DNA of 64,000 bases, taken from assembly GCA_036971715.1 (NCBI GenBank), contig JAVHJL010000004.1:1550001-1614000 (forward strand). The letters run 5' to 3'. Both the position numbers and the translations under genes were made by a program. Below the pieces are notes generated by a model. It was not told the origin of the DNA. It ran no database searches and saw nothing but the letters and a program-made list of their open reading frames with translations. Shown here one piece after another: positions 1-13,618 of the stretch. The first letter of the stretch is position 1. The number at the start of each line of letters is the position of its first letter. This DNA comes from Arthrobotrys musiformis. Lineage: Eukaryota; Ascomycota; Orbiliomycetes; Orbiliales; Orbiliaceae.

Positions 1-1780
1 GGCCGGGACAGGAACGGTGATGTTATCCTGCTCATCGGTCCTATACCTCACTTTCTTGCATCCCAAACACTGAAGCCTCTGCTCTACGGCAAATTTGAAA
101 TCCGAGACCGGATCCTTCAAAGGTTCTGGATGAGAAGAGCGGGTGATGAGCTTGAAGAGGTGAAGGAGGAGCTCGAAGGCGTCTTGCTGTCTCATGGTTG
201 AGAACTCCTCGTGTCCCTTGCCAACTAGTGTCTTCAACATTGCGGGAGCGATACCCTTTTGGTATTGTACGTACGTATGCTCCGTGGTCGATGGCTGCGG
301 GTCATCGGGCTTCGAGTAACGTCCGGATAACAATCCATCACCCACTTTCTTCAATTGAGTATCCAAGTCCTCGGCCGGTCGATCGGCGACGGGGACGTCG
401 TCAATCTCACCATATCGCTTCTTGAACCCTTCCAAAGAGAAAAGACACTGCAGGATTGATGCCAAATAGCATGAATTCCCAAGATTCTTCAATCCAGTCA
501 ATCCAGGTCCGAACAACGGACTCAACTCCTTCCCATCCTCACCCGTCATCCTAAACTCCCATCGAAGGTTCTGCTCAATATTCATCTCCGTCAACGACTT
601 TTCTGTCTTCTGTCGTTCCGCGATGGCAACACCCCAGTGGTGAAGATGTTCCGTAAGGTGGGGGTCGAGACGTTCATCGTTACAGATGTAGCAGTAGATA
701 TCGGCCGTGCCTTCTGGAGATATACTACCGAGCTTGACGGAGGCGGGGTGGTTTGTAGCGTGGAAGTGAGCGACACCGTGGGAGTTGCCACCGACGCCGC
801 CGAATTGGGCTCTACCGCAGCCGAGGTTTCCGCATTGCAGGCACATCCAAAGATTTTCTTTAAGATCGCAGTCGGCGCATTTAGTTAGATCTACACGGAT
901 GTTATAGTTAGTGGATATCTAGTGATGACAAGTGGATGGAGCAGAGGTATACCAATGTTCTTCCCCTCCTTATCATCCTGAACCAAGAAGGAAACATGCT
1001 CGCAATGTTCAAGCTCCAGATTCCAAGCATGAACTTCATCAGCCCGAGCAGCCGTCATAGCGTTAATAACGCCTTCAACGACTTGTGGTAACTATCCAAG
1101 ACCCCCATAGTCAGCTTCCCAAATCCCCTTTTGCAAGGAAAGAGTGAAGTCGTAATATCTCACATTTCCAACCTGCTCCACATCATCCGCCTCGCAGCTA
1201 TAACACCTGACAAAAGTTTTGGTATCGTAAATATCGGCTTCGGTTTCAGCTGCAATAGCCAGCTTTGTAAGCTTCGTTGGCGGCTCGTCTCTCTGTAAAC
1301 CACAACATTAACCAAAAACCCCACAATCCACGACTGTTTATCCTTTTGTAAGAATGTGATTTAATTTTAATTCCCATACCTCAACTTTCGGTTTCTTCGT
1401 CCTTCGGATGTTCAAAGCCAGCGGATGGTCCCGTTGTGCAGAGTGTAGACGGCCGTGCATACGGTCACCGGCACAGCCGCCGTTGAAACAGCTAAGGCAA
1501 ACATCGAGACCTTGTTCGTCGTCCTATAAACCCGCCATTTAGAATTTCTGATTCGTGAAAAAGAGACCCATTATCCGAAAGAAAGAGAGGAGAGGAGAGA
1601 CGTACGATAGAATCAAAGCAGATGGTACAGTCCTCCCGATAAACCGGCTGGGTGGCAGTCGGCGGCCGCAAGGCTATCAACCACACGTACAGCTATTAGT
1701 CAAGCTGCAACTACACCATAATTACCAAACAAGGAATCGGCAAACTCACACAGCTGGGAGATATGAGGACAAACAGTCAT
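1..1780 (-). CDS. UBP14: Ubiquitin carboxyl-terminal hydrolase 14 (USP5/isopeptidase T type), 3' end outside window
   Basis: This is a cysteine protease that disassembles free, unanchored ubiquitin chains so ubiquitin can be reused by the proteasome pathway. The start at 1780 gives MTVCPHISQL. Introns break the N-terminal half; clear ones lie at about 1675-1752, 1524-1605, 1295-1380 and near 1090-1165 and 890-945. An N-terminal variant zinc finger carries CLSCFNGGC and a histidine-rich continuation. Next comes a canonical ZnF-UBP with CADCD and LWMCLQCGNLGCGR. The catalytic Cys box follows (GLKNLGNSCYLAS, near 490-520), then RQQDAFE. The CxxC of the fingers subdomain (QCLGCKK) lies near 40-60. 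The UBA domains and the His box expected in the family lie beyond base 1. Two tandem ZnF modules before the Cys box separate USP5/Ubp14 from other USPs. It is divergent from the hydrolase gene that starts at 2170. Confidence 0.93.
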
Positions 1781-2169
1781 CTTATTAAACAGATAGTTGA
1801 AGTTTTTAAAAAGGGTGAAAAAGAGGAAGTATCGTGGAGGTAAACGCGTGGAAGTTATGCTTATGCGGCGGGAGAGGTAGTTACGGGTGGAAAGTGGGAG
1901 TGGGACGACGCGAAGCTTCGAGGTGGCGAAGGGGGAAAGGATTCATTTGCTCAGGTTTTGGCGGGGTGCTCGCGGGGCAGGTTCACGACCGAGCTGGAGC
2001 AGTTTGCAGGGGAAGCTTGGCCAAAACCGTCCAGCCGAAACCGACGGCCTCGATGACGTTGGCCAACATCACCACCAGGAACAGTCAACAGGAACGCTGC
2101 TGTTCGAACCCATCGCATCGACATATTCCATTCCAGTAACATCTGCCACGGTACAAAACACACAGGATC
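1781..2169. promoter_or_regulatory. Shared divergent promoter region
   Basis: This 389-base gap lies between two start codons facing away from each other (UBP14 at 1780, the dienelactone hydrolase at 2170). It must hold both promoters. I see purine-rich tracts near 1800-1830 and 1885-1960 but no convincing TATA box. The short ORFs inside it show no recognisable protein. Confidence 0.5.
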
Positions 2170-3327
2170 ATGGCTTCAGAACAGAATACAGAGGGCGGCC
2201 ATGTTATGGGCGAACATTGCACGACCGACTCGCCTTTACCAGCAGACGCCGGTACGCCATACGGAGTACGTAAACCGACTAACACTCCTCCTCCTCCACC
2301 AAACCAGCATTCGATAACTAACATCACAAGCTTCATAGGAAATCATCAAGCTGGGAAACGTAGACGTAAGCCCCCCAATAAATACCACAATTTCAACACA
2401 GATATCTTTATTTCTTCCCAAGATTCTAAAAAAGGGTCGAGATAATTGCAGTGCTACGTTACCAAACCCGCCGACTACCCACATGTCAACTCCAAGCTCC
2501 TGCTATTCCTCACAAATGGCGTCGGACTTCACTCGAAGAATAACCAACTGCAGGCGGACTATTATTCAAAGGAGGGTGGCTTCCTAGTCGTCATGCCGGA
2601 TCTGTATGTCTCAATTCCAACATACCATATACACAAGCAGCATGAATAACTAATATACTATCCCATCCCAGCTTCAACGGCGACCCAGCTCCAACAGCCG
2701 GCGCCACAAAAACCGAAGAAATAACCGGCCACGAATCCGTAATCGAACAACTAAAAACCAAAGCCGCCGAGGGCATAAAACTCCTCATGATAGACCTCTG
2801 GCTCGCCCGTCACACCCCCGAAAAGACGTACCCCATAATCCTCTCCGTGCTCGAATCGGCAAAGGAAGAATTCGCCGATGCCGCAAGTCAGGTGTTCTGC
2901 GTGGGATACTGCTTCGGCGGGAAATACGTTTTGAAGCTGGCGGCTACGGCGGAGATTACGGCTGGAGCGGTGGCTCACGGGACTGCAGTTACGTTGGAGG
3001 ATATTAAGGCGGTGGTTAAACCCGTCAGCTTTGTTTGCGTGGAAGGGGATGCTTTGTTCCCCGATGAAATCAGAGAAGATGGGAGGAGGTATCTCCAGGA
3101 TAACAATCTGGAGCACGAGATGAAGGTTTATGCTAGTGTACCGCACGGTAAGCCCATTTCAATCGAGAATAAAATACTCAAAAATTCCAAATATTTGCAA
3201 GAATCTCAAACTAATACGAAGAACAGGTTTTGCGGTCATGGGAAGCTACGATGAAGACTTAATCCAGCAGGCACAGAAGGAAGCAAATGCACAAATGCTC
3301 GACTGGCTCATTAGCCATGAAACATAA
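2170..3327 (+). CDS. Dienelactone hydrolase family protein (alpha/beta hydrolase)
   Basis: A small alpha/beta hydrolase of the DLH family. It is related to carboxymethylenebutenolidase and to many fungal proteins annotated AIM2/DLH; the physiological substrate is unknown. My exon model is 2170-2265, 2339-2365, 2452-2603, 2672-3147 and 3227-3327. It sums to 852 bases and gives 283 residues with every junction in frame. Visible signatures are GTPYGEII and LGNVD near the N-terminus and the oxyanion-side segment FLTNGVGLHS. The nucleophile elbow is VGYCFGGK, with Cys as nucleophile (family motif G-x-C-x-G-G). The acid lies in VEGDALFPDE and the catalytic His in VPHGFAVMGSYDE, which is split by the last intron. 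No signal peptide is seen, so it is probably cytosolic. The 27-base second exon is unusually short but is required by frame and by the conserved text. Confidence 0.9.
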
Positions 3328-3779
3328 ACGCTTTGATGTACCACTAAATTTTGTGTCTTTGCTTGATTATCTCCGATCTTATACTTTTCTTATACTTTTT
3401 TGAGAGAGCAACAATACCCCATATTAATATCTATACTTCATAAAACATGAATTCAAGCCATCAACTCCACTAACACCTGCCAGGGAGCTATTTCGAATAA
3501 TGCATTATCATTATACGTTTCCCCTTCCATAGATATAAACAGCAAAGAAAGTAACGGGGAGCAGGAAACGATAAGGGAAAAAACACCCCATGCAATGCGT
3601 ACATATCTCAAAAGGGAATCCACCTCTCTAAACCCAGCACCTAGTACCAGAGGGTAAAATCAATATCTCACAGCCTACCCAAGGAATTCCTTTTCTGTTA
3701 ACCAAAAAATTCCTTTAATACGAGGTTCACGTAAAATCAAAGTCAAGTCAATCAAAGTCAAGTCAATCAAAAAGAATGA
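3328..3779. other. Intergenic, convergent 3' ends; 15-nt tandem repeat
   Basis: The two flanking genes end towards each other here. An AT-rich 3' UTR follows the hydrolase. Two exact tandem copies of a 15-nt unit (ATCAAAGTCAAGTCA) occupy 3736-3765, with a partial third copy to 3771. They sit 9-44 bases beyond the hexokinase stop, in its probable 3' UTR. Confidence 0.6.
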
Positions 3780-5779
3780 TCACTCGACTTTACTAATCCC
3801 CGCCAAAATCCCATCCTTGATTCTTTGATTCGTCAAAGCTGCGATCAAAGCTGCACCAACACCGCTCCCGTCTTCGGCGGGTTTAACAACGACACCGTCG
3901 TGTCCCAATATCTCTCTTAAAGCAGCGGCATTTCTCTCCTTGAAGTGTGGGTATTTGTTGAAGACACTACCGTCAGCACCGACACTACAGGGGGCGAGAT
4001 CTCGCTTTCGAACGATCGCAGCGATACCACAGGCGGAGAGACGAGCCGCACGGGTACCGATCAGTTCGGAGAGACGGCGGATCAGTTTGCGCTCTGGTTC
4101 CGTAGTCTGGATACCTAATCGTTTTTCGAAGAGGATCTCGGTCTCTCCCAGGTTCTCCCACGGGTCGCTGCGGTATTACGAATTAGCTTTTCCGCAATAT
4201 AAAATATATTCAACAAAATATTATAAAATAGAAAACTTACGACTCGATCTCAGCCAAAAACGAGGCGTCGAGACTATACGGCTTCTGAAGAGCAGTCAAT
4301 TTCTGACCCTCAAATATCTCAACATCCTGCCTCTCAGCAAGGTCAAGAAGAGCAAGTCGTAGAATCTCTCCAAGATAGTACCCAGCAATCATCTTTTCAA
4401 AGGCTTGTTGTCCGGGACGCGGAGATTGTTCATCGATCTGGGCGTCGTAGACAGTACGTGGGAGGACGTAGTGTTCGTTATCGAAGGCACCCCATTCGCA
4501 GTTGATGGCAATTGGCATGTCTGGTGGAAGGTTCATATGCTCGAGCTTTGGAATATTGCCGGCGAGCTCGAAGTAAGCAGCTATATCAATTATGTTACCA
4601 AATAGCCCCATGTTAGGTCTGTTTAACTATCTTGGAAGCATACCATTGCATCCTGTGCCGAAAATGCAACCAATCTTGGTGTTTTGATCGGTATAGTTGC
4701 TGGCGACGAGCGTTCCAGTGGTATCGTTGATAAGCGCAGTCACCTTGATTGGAACACCCTATAAATCTTCTATCAGCTCTGCCCTTCCATTCTCATCTTA
4801 CAGCAGACCCAGTCTCACCTTCTTCGCCAACGCAGCTTCAAACAATGGAACAACATCCTTTCCTTCAACACCCTGGACATCAAATCCCTTCGTCCACCTC
4901 TGCAAGACACCATGATCGATGAAATCTTGCGTACAAGGATACGAGAATGTAAACCCAAGGCTCATCTCCTTCATATTCTGGTCCTCGTGATTAGAAATCA
5001 AAAATTGCTTGAGACAATCGGCAACATAATCGAACAGGTCCTCTGCAGAACCAGTCTTGATGGCAGTAGGCATGCGGTATTTGCTCTGCATGATGTCGAA
5101 CTTTCCGGGTTCCTCGGGAAGCTCGATTTCGCAGACTCGAAGGTTGGTGCCCCCCATGTCGAGAGCGAGGTAAGTGCCTGTTTCATGGCCGGTGGGATTG
5201 CTGAGGACCCATGTTGGGTTCATAGGCTGATTAAGAGAATCTAGTGAGCCAATTGATCCCGCCGAAGCTCCAGTTGAAACTTACAATGCTTCCTCCTTCT
5301 TTCGATAGACCTAGATGAAGCAAAAGTCAGCGATCTAATACTGAATACCGCCTCCCAGAGCTTCTGCAAGCTACCCACCTTTCGCCAATTCTTTGGTGAA
5401 CCTCTCGGTGATGAAATTAAGCTTCTGCGTATCAACAGAGAAAAGGTCCTCCAAAATTTTGATCTGGTCCATCAAATCCTTGGGAACATCGTGCATAGAA
5501 CCTACAACCCACCGTCTCCATGTTAATATCAACAACTTCCACCCCCATTAGAATCCTTTACTTCTTATTCGGCCAAGGATCCCCCCATCGGAAGAAGGAT
5601 CTTTGAAGGTCGAAAAAAAAAAAAAGATTAAAGGCGAGCTATTAAATCGGAAACGTACCCTTCCTGCTGGGAGGATCTTTCGGCCCTAATCCAACCATTG
5701 TGCAAATCTGGTCAAACACGATCCCTGGTGTCAGCAACTTTTCGACCTTATCCTCTGAAAATAACTTGAGAGACAGCAT
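3780..5779 (-). CDS. Hexokinase
   Basis: ATP-dependent phosphorylation of glucose and other hexoses at C6, the first step of glycolysis, in the cytosol. About 505 residues in seven exons: about 5659-5779, 5380-5501, 5286-5311, 4818-5226, 4641-4756, 4240-4573 and 3780-4168. The N-terminus contains MVGLGPKDPPSRKGSM. The ATP phosphate loop is LALDMGGTNLRVCEI, followed by LGFTFSYPCTQ. The sugar-binding segment is RWTKGFDV. The catalytic Asp sits in LINDTTGTL, followed by IGCIFGTGCNAAY and INCEWGAF. Introns 5 and 6 split conserved text, and the joined reading restores it. The layout resembles fungal hexokinase more than glucokinase, but I would not separate the two with certainty. Its 5' side faces a gap of more than 9 kb, which may hold long regulatory sequence. 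Confidence 0.93.
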
Positions 5780-6640
5780 TTTTGCGGTCTATCCGGCTTG
5801 CTAATCCGCTTTCTCTATTAAAAAATATAGAAATTTTATACACAGGCAAAAGAACCGAAAATCCGGGGAAACGAGAAAAACCGTGGTAACTGATAGGATA
5901 TGTGATCTCCTCACGAGGGGTAAAAATAATAATAATAAAAATTACAATAGCAATAAAAGGATAAATTCACAGCTCATATCACTCACCCAGGTATTTTATA
6001 GATAAAAGGCGCGCGGGGATCGGGAATCGAGAAATCGGGCAGCCTTTGGTGGTGCCAATCCGGGGTAAATTTAGGCGGAAGTTGGTAATGACACAACGGT
6101 ACTCAACGTCAACGAAATGGGTGCAGCGAAAAAAAAAAGGCGATCGAGGGATTGGCCACTCAGGTTCAGCTGCAGGGAGGAACGAACAATGCAATTTTGC
6201 TATGCAATGATGCAGCTGTTCGTTTCTCGATAACGTTTGCGGGAGCTGTGCGACGGGGGCAGATGAACAGATAGGCAAGCGAGATAGCCTATGGCAAAGC
6301 TAGCAGGGCAATGAGCTGATTATTGGATGATGTAAGGCCGGTCCGCTGGTTGGTTGGCTTGTTGGTTGGGATATCAAAAAGGTACGTCGGTGTCGTGAGA
6401 GCAGTGGCAGATTCGACGGTAGTTGCAGGTTGGCGGTGCGGTGTGGGAGGTCTGGGAGGTCTGGGATTACGTAGCCAGGAGTCTGATGTAGCACACACGC
6501 AGCAGAGAACGTTGGATTATAAGTAAATCCACGGCATCCGGCAGACGGCCAACCTTTTAACTCGACTTATAATTGCACTAACGTTTACTAAACTAGCTTT
6601 TTTGTGTATCGCTGTTTCTGAGAAGCCCATCATTTTCTGT
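5780..6640 (-). promoter_or_regulatory. Hexokinase upstream region
   Basis: This sequence lies upstream of the hexokinase start on the minus strand. A TATA-like element (TATAAAAT on the minus strand) sits near 5994-6001, about 215 bases before the ATG, which is plausible for a promoter. Alternating A/T tracts occupy about 5930-5960. Short ORFs here are low-complexity (Pro/Thr-rich from GGT/TGG repeats near 6345-6375) and I do not treat them as genes. Confidence 0.4.
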
Positions 6641-9600
6641 TTTACCTCGAGCTCACCTGATTGATTCATCGATGAGGAGGATCACATCCTCAGTTCGGAG
6701 CCAGTCTCGGGACCTCAGGACACTGGGCCTATGACGTCCGGTCTAGATGAGGGGCTCGGTCTGGCACCTGCATAAGCCCACCCTTGTAGCGTCCTAACCC
6801 CTCCCTTGTACACCAGCTCAATTGGCCCTGCCACCGCACCGTCCTTATCGATAACCACAAAGGCTGCTTGAACATACTCAAAGATTACCTAGCTCTAGCA
6901 CCGAATCGGCCGGGGTTTGGAACATCCGAGCTACGGAGTCGCCTTCTTGGAAACGAAAACTCGGGAGCTTTATCCATGTCTGGCGCAAAGCTGGCGTGTG
7001 GACTCTCGGTCTAGACTAACACACTTCAGACTTCCCGAGTAAAGATCCGCGACTCAGATGTTAAACACACGAATTTAAGCCCTTGGTTGGTTTTTTTTTA
7101 GAAAACTCCGGGATAGACTCCGTTAACACTCATAAAAAAAAAAGAATTTTTCAAGGAATTACCCATCAAAAATTCGACAGAGCGGTTCGGAGGCGAGTAC
7201 GGCATTCGAACAAATTTTCTCGAGCTCAATTGCTGCCTGTGGATAAATCCCCATCTGGCCACTGCACTGTGCACGGTATGCAAACGGCGTTCGGATCCCC
7301 AATCTGGAGATCTGAGCTCTCGAACTTGTGCAGCTGCCTGCAACCTCAAGATATCCTGATAGTTCTGAATTCGAATATACCACACCAACAACGCGCTTCC
7401 GGAGAAACTCTCTTTTTTCTTTTCTGTACTAAAAAACAAGGAGGGTGGAGTTTTTCGGGATAATTACCAGACCCACATACACACATGCAATGTATGCCGG
7501 AATATCCTCCTTGCCACCGTTGCCACGCCGTTTGATCAGCATCCAGGAGCCCATGCAGTTAATAGTCGAAGTAATCGAGGCAAAAAAAGACACCCTAGAA
7601 TTGTTGGCGTTGGCCCGCGCCCTCGGAAATCCAACATGGTCAGTTCTTTTGGGGCTATGAACGTCTTCCCCGCAGAACAATCCAATCGTCTACGGTGATT
7701 CTTTGATAGATGAGTATAGCATTGCAAACGGACTCATCCTGATCTATATACCGTATACCCTCACACAACATGCAAGTCTACAGTTAGGTGGCACATATCC
7801 GCGACTCACAGATTTCCAAACAAAGTTTATTCCCCCACCGTAGAAAGGTAATCATAATGAAACGTCTACAACCGGATGATAAACAAGCTGACTGAACACA
7901 CGAGTCACACTAGCCAAGTGATCAGCAATTTAAGAGCGGACGGTTATTCCCGTACCGTAAGCCGTAGCCGAACTGCCGCGTAGCTAGATGACCCCCAACT
8001 TCCAGTCACACGATATATATATGTAGAGAGAAAAAGAGGGCTTCCCGCCACAAATACATATATTTGGAGATTCGTTTACGCTATCGCAATAGCATCTTAC
8101 GTTACTCGAGAATTAATGCGAAATAATAAAAAACAAAAAACAAAAACAAAAAACCAAGAAAAAACATAAAGTTTCAATCTGGGGAAGCATAAGCTGCAGT
8201 GCCGTATTATTAATGCCTGAATGAGAAGCAAAGAAAAGGATTGCGAAGGTACAGAAATCCCCCATCATGCGCGTCTCGTACGGTACTCTGCAAAGTATTT
8301 AAACGTAGCCTCGCCTCATATTTTCTCGCAGGTACGTATTTTACAATCCCTACAGTCTGACAGGTTGAAATCCCCCAGGCCATAATGCTGTGTAACGTGA
8401 GATAGCGACAAACGAAACGAAGAAGGATCCGAAGCGAACAGAAAGACAACAGTCGACGAAGGCCTTTACCATACCGCACACGCAGCAATCATCAACAAGA
8501 TGAATACCGGCACTCCATTGCCGAGCTCATGAGGAAATGTGGAGGAAGGGGGTAGCAGGGCTAGTTGAGCCACTGGGAGATCCGATAGCGACATAAATCG
8601 GAGCTCTTAGCACCAAAGCGTTGAATCCATTCATCCAATTTGAACCCACATCTATAAAGCTATAAAAAAAATGCCCGAATCCTCAACATTTGAGCAGCAG
8701 CCATCGATATGGATATCGCCACATTCTCTCAATCCAATATCTTCTATGCGAACATGTTAACATGCTCCTGTCCCCAAAACGCCCTTCTCGATGACCAAGA
8801 ACCCCCGGGCTCTCTCCCAAGCATGCACCTCTACGCACCCTCCGTGCTATAATAGGGACATATCCTATGCATACACACAGACCTAGGTCTCGCATCCGAA
8901 ACGAAACCATAAAACTCAAATATCGCTCCGAGTGCCTCCGGACAATTAACTAACAAAATCCTGGGAAAGAGCAAGGAAAAGGCCCGAAGATCGAAAAGCC
9001 CCCTCGGCCAAGGGGGAGCTTCATTGCTTCTTCAATACAATGTACACAGTAACCGTAAACCCAAAAGACGAAAAGAAAAAAAAGGTACCAGTACCCAGCA
9101 TACAAAGGCGCTTACTGCGAGTGAGAGCCACTCACATTGCATCAGCCTCAACTGCACGAACAACACAGCAAAACGCAACCGTATAAGCTTCGCTGTACCT
9201 TCAGTACGACATATGCATGCTTGAATACTCGCCTCACATCGAATATCCCGACTCATCAAACACATCGGGATTCGATAATTATCATACGAGCATCGCCTAT
9301 CCTACGATGACATTCAACAAAACTCACCCTTCAGGCCGGAATTTTCTAGAATAATTCCTCCACTGCAGGTACGCCACGACAGCTTGCTTTGCAATTTGGC
9401 CAGGCAGAAGCTCTCGACAAAACCATTTTATTTCTTTTCTGCTAATTTATTTGATAACGGCATATATGATACATATCATAGCAATGCAGGCGAGGCGAAG
9501 ACCATTACACGAGCAAAAGGAAACACACAGATTCTCGTATCTCTGCCTCACATCGATATCGATTCGTAAATTAATATATTCTGGCTATTTTTTGCGTGAT

Positions 9601-12600
9601 TAATTTAGATTAAAAACCCCACCATAAAAAAAGGCTTCAGTAGGGTAGCACACACCTTTTTTATTTTGACGCAATTGATGACGGTGGATACTCTGTGACT
9701 CCTGTCGCAGGGCTGCAGAGTGGGTGGTGGTGCATTTACCCCAAGGCATCAAGGGTGACCGATCTCAAATGCAGATAGCGTACTATGGTAAATAGGAAGT
9801 ATAAAATATTCGCGATATCAAAAAGACCCCCAAACTCCCAGCTCCTAGCAAAACAAAAAAACACCTCCACGAAGGGCAAGTAAGGAAAGAGCTCCGGATG
9901 AACTCCAGAGTGTTTTGGACACTTGTTGCAAATTGATTGCGCTACACCGGGCGAATATAATTTTCAAAATTTCTATTCAAGCATCATCGCCATCGGCAAG
10001 TTCTTCCACGACCATGAGCTTGGCCAAAAAAGAATTTCTTTCCGTGGGCAGCAGCAACTGGGGACCTAGATATCTGCGTGTATGTAAAATCAATTGCGCA
10101 AGCTTGCTATAATTTTTTTTCTTCCCAGGGATTACCCCCATCCTTCCCTTGGATCCGAAAAGCCACTGTTTGAGCATCCAGCGAGTCAAAGAGAAAAATA
10201 ACGCTTCTCACTCACTTCCATCGGCAGGAACCATCAACCCCGTCTTCCTGATATCCGCATGTGCCCTTGAATTCCGGGAGGTCCTGACACGTGTCGAACC
10301 TCTAACGAAATCGATAGAACAGCCTCTGGAATAACTGTGGAAGGTTCGCTGTTGTATCGCCCTGGTCCGTATTCTCACACCCTGGTTCAACTTTCAAACA
10401 TCTACCCTCCCAAGTTGTACAGAATAGGCCTTGCAGGTAAATTCAGCACAACCCGTCAAACGTTGACATCTCGCTGTTCGATTTGTTCAACCTTTCACGA
10501 CACGCACACCCATATACACATAATCGCTAAATTTGGCAATCCCAACCTGTGGAAGCTTTCCCCCGTAGACTTACTTTTTTGATTATTTATTTCTGTTTTT
10601 TTTTTTTTTTGTATTTTTCTGCAGAAACCCATATGCACTTCTAAAATCGGAATATTTCACGGACGATCCGCTGCATAAAGGTGGGGTGCACATACATAGC
10701 ATACATAGCGTACATCCATATATACATCACATACGGTAACTATAGGAAGAAGAGGGTCCATAAAAGCAAAATAGTAATCGGAACGTTGACGGCCACTGCG
10801 CGAGTGGTGTTTTTGAATGCTCCGGATGGCAGGAACCATTTTTTTCTTTACTACTGTTTTATTTATATATTTTGTTTTTTCATTGCTTTCCTAACTTCTC
10901 CGATTCCGTTCATGCTTTTTTGCTCTGTGCCTATAGGGTTAACGGGAACATGGGATGGAAATCGTGCAACATTGTACAATTCATCTTGCCTTCGCAAAAA
11001 AAGCATGTCGGCATGTCGACATTTTTCTGTTTTGAAAATAAATCAAAGACTCGGAATGTTCGAATGGGTTATAGTCTCAGATTTGGGGGTGTGCAAAAAA
11101 AAAGAAGGGCCCTTACTTTCTTGTTACTAATATAAGTGATTCATCGTTGGACCACGCACCGAATAGAGCGACGTATCTATTTCGTTTGCGGCATCGAAAG
11201 GGTTTCGCCAGTTTGGTTAAGACCGAGGTTACGAGAAGGAAAAAAAGGTACCGGATTGTTACCCCGGTGTGGTGATAATTAGCCGCCGTCTCCTTCCTCC
11301 GCAATTGGGGCTATCTGGAAGCTCAAGACCACAAGGTTTTTTCTCCCTCTCTTTCATTCTTTCATTCTTTCCCTTTTTCTTTTGTCGTTCTGTCCATGCT
11401 GTGACAATTGCAGCTTAGATCCGAGATGTCGGGCAGCAACGTCAACCCTGCAGCATTCGGAAATTGGAAGGGAACGTTCAGAGGGGGGTCAAAAGGAAAA
11501 AAACCACTCTTGCATACGCGAGGTTTTCTGGAATACTGGACAGAAGGTTTCAACCCTCGGTCCTCCTGCTCAAGGGAAAAAATGCGACGTTGGATGTGTA
11601 ACTCAAAAGGCTCAATATAAAAAAGAGCACGGTTGCAGAAAAGCGGGGCCTAACAGGAACCAAAGTTGGAAGGCACACAGGAATTACCTGGGGTTCTTCC
11701 CCACTCCGGCGTTCAAAGCACTCAAAACAACTGCTTCATCTTGTCAACTCAAAGAAAAGAAATTTTTTTGGCTTCGCCAATTGACGATTTAAAATAGACA
11801 GGGTTAGCAGGAGCACAAAGGCAGGAACACATAATATGTAGAAGGTCAGACCACAAGGAAACATGTGGAGTGGAGCCGGTCACTGGTTTTCGTACAAGGA
11901 CATGCAAGCTCACCCATGTTCGGGAAGGGAAAAGGCAGATGAGGCACGAGTGTGAGAATGGAAGCAGAAAAAGATGGGATGGAACATTTCCAGAACACTT
12001 CCCTTCCCAGCACATTAAACGATCGCTGGGTGTTTCAGAAAGCCTTCGCATTCGTCCGTCCGGCTGTTCCTGAGTGAATTAGGGAACCGTTTGCGAAAAT
12101 CCAAGAGTAACCTGGGGACGGTGGTTGGATGGCACACACCGTCCTCCACGGCTAGGAACAGCTAGCGGAAGGGGGGTGTTCGCAGAGCTGCTGGTTGCCG
12201 GGCGCAAACGGGCACGCGCGACGGCAAGCTGGAGTGTCGATTCGATCATCCGATTTCACTCTAGGTAAAATAAGACGAACCGAACGTTTCCGCCTCGCGA
12301 TGGCGGGTAAACTAAGGGTATCATATCATCCGTTGGAGATAATACGCCAGACCTCGTATCACATCTGTGTCGCCTGTGCTTAATCTGGAACGGGAGGCAT
12401 CTCGCATATTAATCAATCTGGCAGTGAATTTGAATTTGAAATGTAGTTGTAACAAAGGAAAATATGGGGGTGCCTGCCTCAGCAGTCGCCTTTTTGCTTC
12501 GAGAAAAAACAAAAAGAATGAAGATCGTTGTCGATGGCTGACATCGAAACTCCCCAGCCTAAAATCGTGGTACAGTTTCGGGCTCAGAAAAATCGACAAT

Positions 12601-13598
12601 CTGGGACCGGGGAATGCAAGCCGACGAAAGAGGCTTTTGAGATGCTCGCCAATGACAGGGAGGAAAGGGTATCAATGTGAGCACAGTTTTGGGGCACTAG
12701 TTAATATGCACAGACTAACATCTTGGGGGTAAGAAGTAAGAATCGTCTTCAGAGCCAAGGATGATATGAGAGGTTCGAACGGTGTGGTTGGTCCTTGCTC
12801 CCCATAAGGTTCTGTGGATTCTGTGGACCTGAGATTGTGGAGAGAAACTAGAAGCCGGAAAAGGTATCGAGACGAGTTAGTAGCTACGGATTAGTATCCG
12901 GTGCATAAGCTCTCTCTTCGCTTGGAGTCAATAGATCGGCTTCAAAAGGAAGCAATATCAAGACCTGAAACGTAATATTTAAGTACTAAAAGCGACGTAG
13001 ACGTGAATGGGGAGAGACAGTCGATGTGGCCTGCGCAACTTCTGCAAGGTTTATCCTTTATCGAGGCAGCATCTGTCGACGGAGGGTAAAAACAAAACAA
13101 AAAAAAAAAGGATGTTGCTTTTCTCCAGCTTCCTCTTCCTCAATGGCGACTGGTTACTTAACTAACGCGTGCAGCCAGGTTTCTGGAGAGGTGAGGTGAC
13201 CCCCATGCATGTTCGTTTTCCTGTTCAGTTATCTAATTCGCTTTTTTCTCCTACGATATCCCCATGGCGGCCGGTCGATTCGAGTCACTTTCAAACAGAT
13301 AACTGCCCCACGGATGAACGCTTGAATTCCGTGAGAAACAAATGCAAATGGAATTCCCGTATGAGGTGCTCAAAGGTTGCTGAGCCGTACAAATGCGAAG
13401 TAGATTGCCGGCCGAGGCGTCGCTTTGAATGCTGGGCCTCTCAAATTATTAATAATGAACTGCAGCTATCACCATCAACTTAGGAGAGACCATTTCAATC
13501 GCGAGCGAGCATGCAAATGTTCGAAAGCTGCAGCTGTTTTTACTTTTTCCAACGATGGGCTTTTGCATGTTCGAATCCACAGCGTCGCGGTTAAGGAC

Positions 13599-13618
13599 AG
13601 GTACATGTACATGTACCT
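13599..13618. repeat. 20-nt perfect palindrome
   Basis: The sequence AGGTACATGTACATGTACCT equals its own reverse complement over 20 bases. It contains two overlapping ACATGT palindromes. Its function is unknown; it could be a dimeric protein-binding site or chance. Confidence 0.75.

Noticed and set aside
7083..7680. Pieces resembling coding sequence on both strands upstream of hexokinase
   Set aside because: Both strands are open over the same bases, fragments cannot be joined by credible introns, and I recognise no domain.
10681..11135. Plus-strand ORFs of 149 and 87 codons
   Set aside because: Built on ATA/TAC repeats and T tracts, with two frames open at once, so not convincing as coding.
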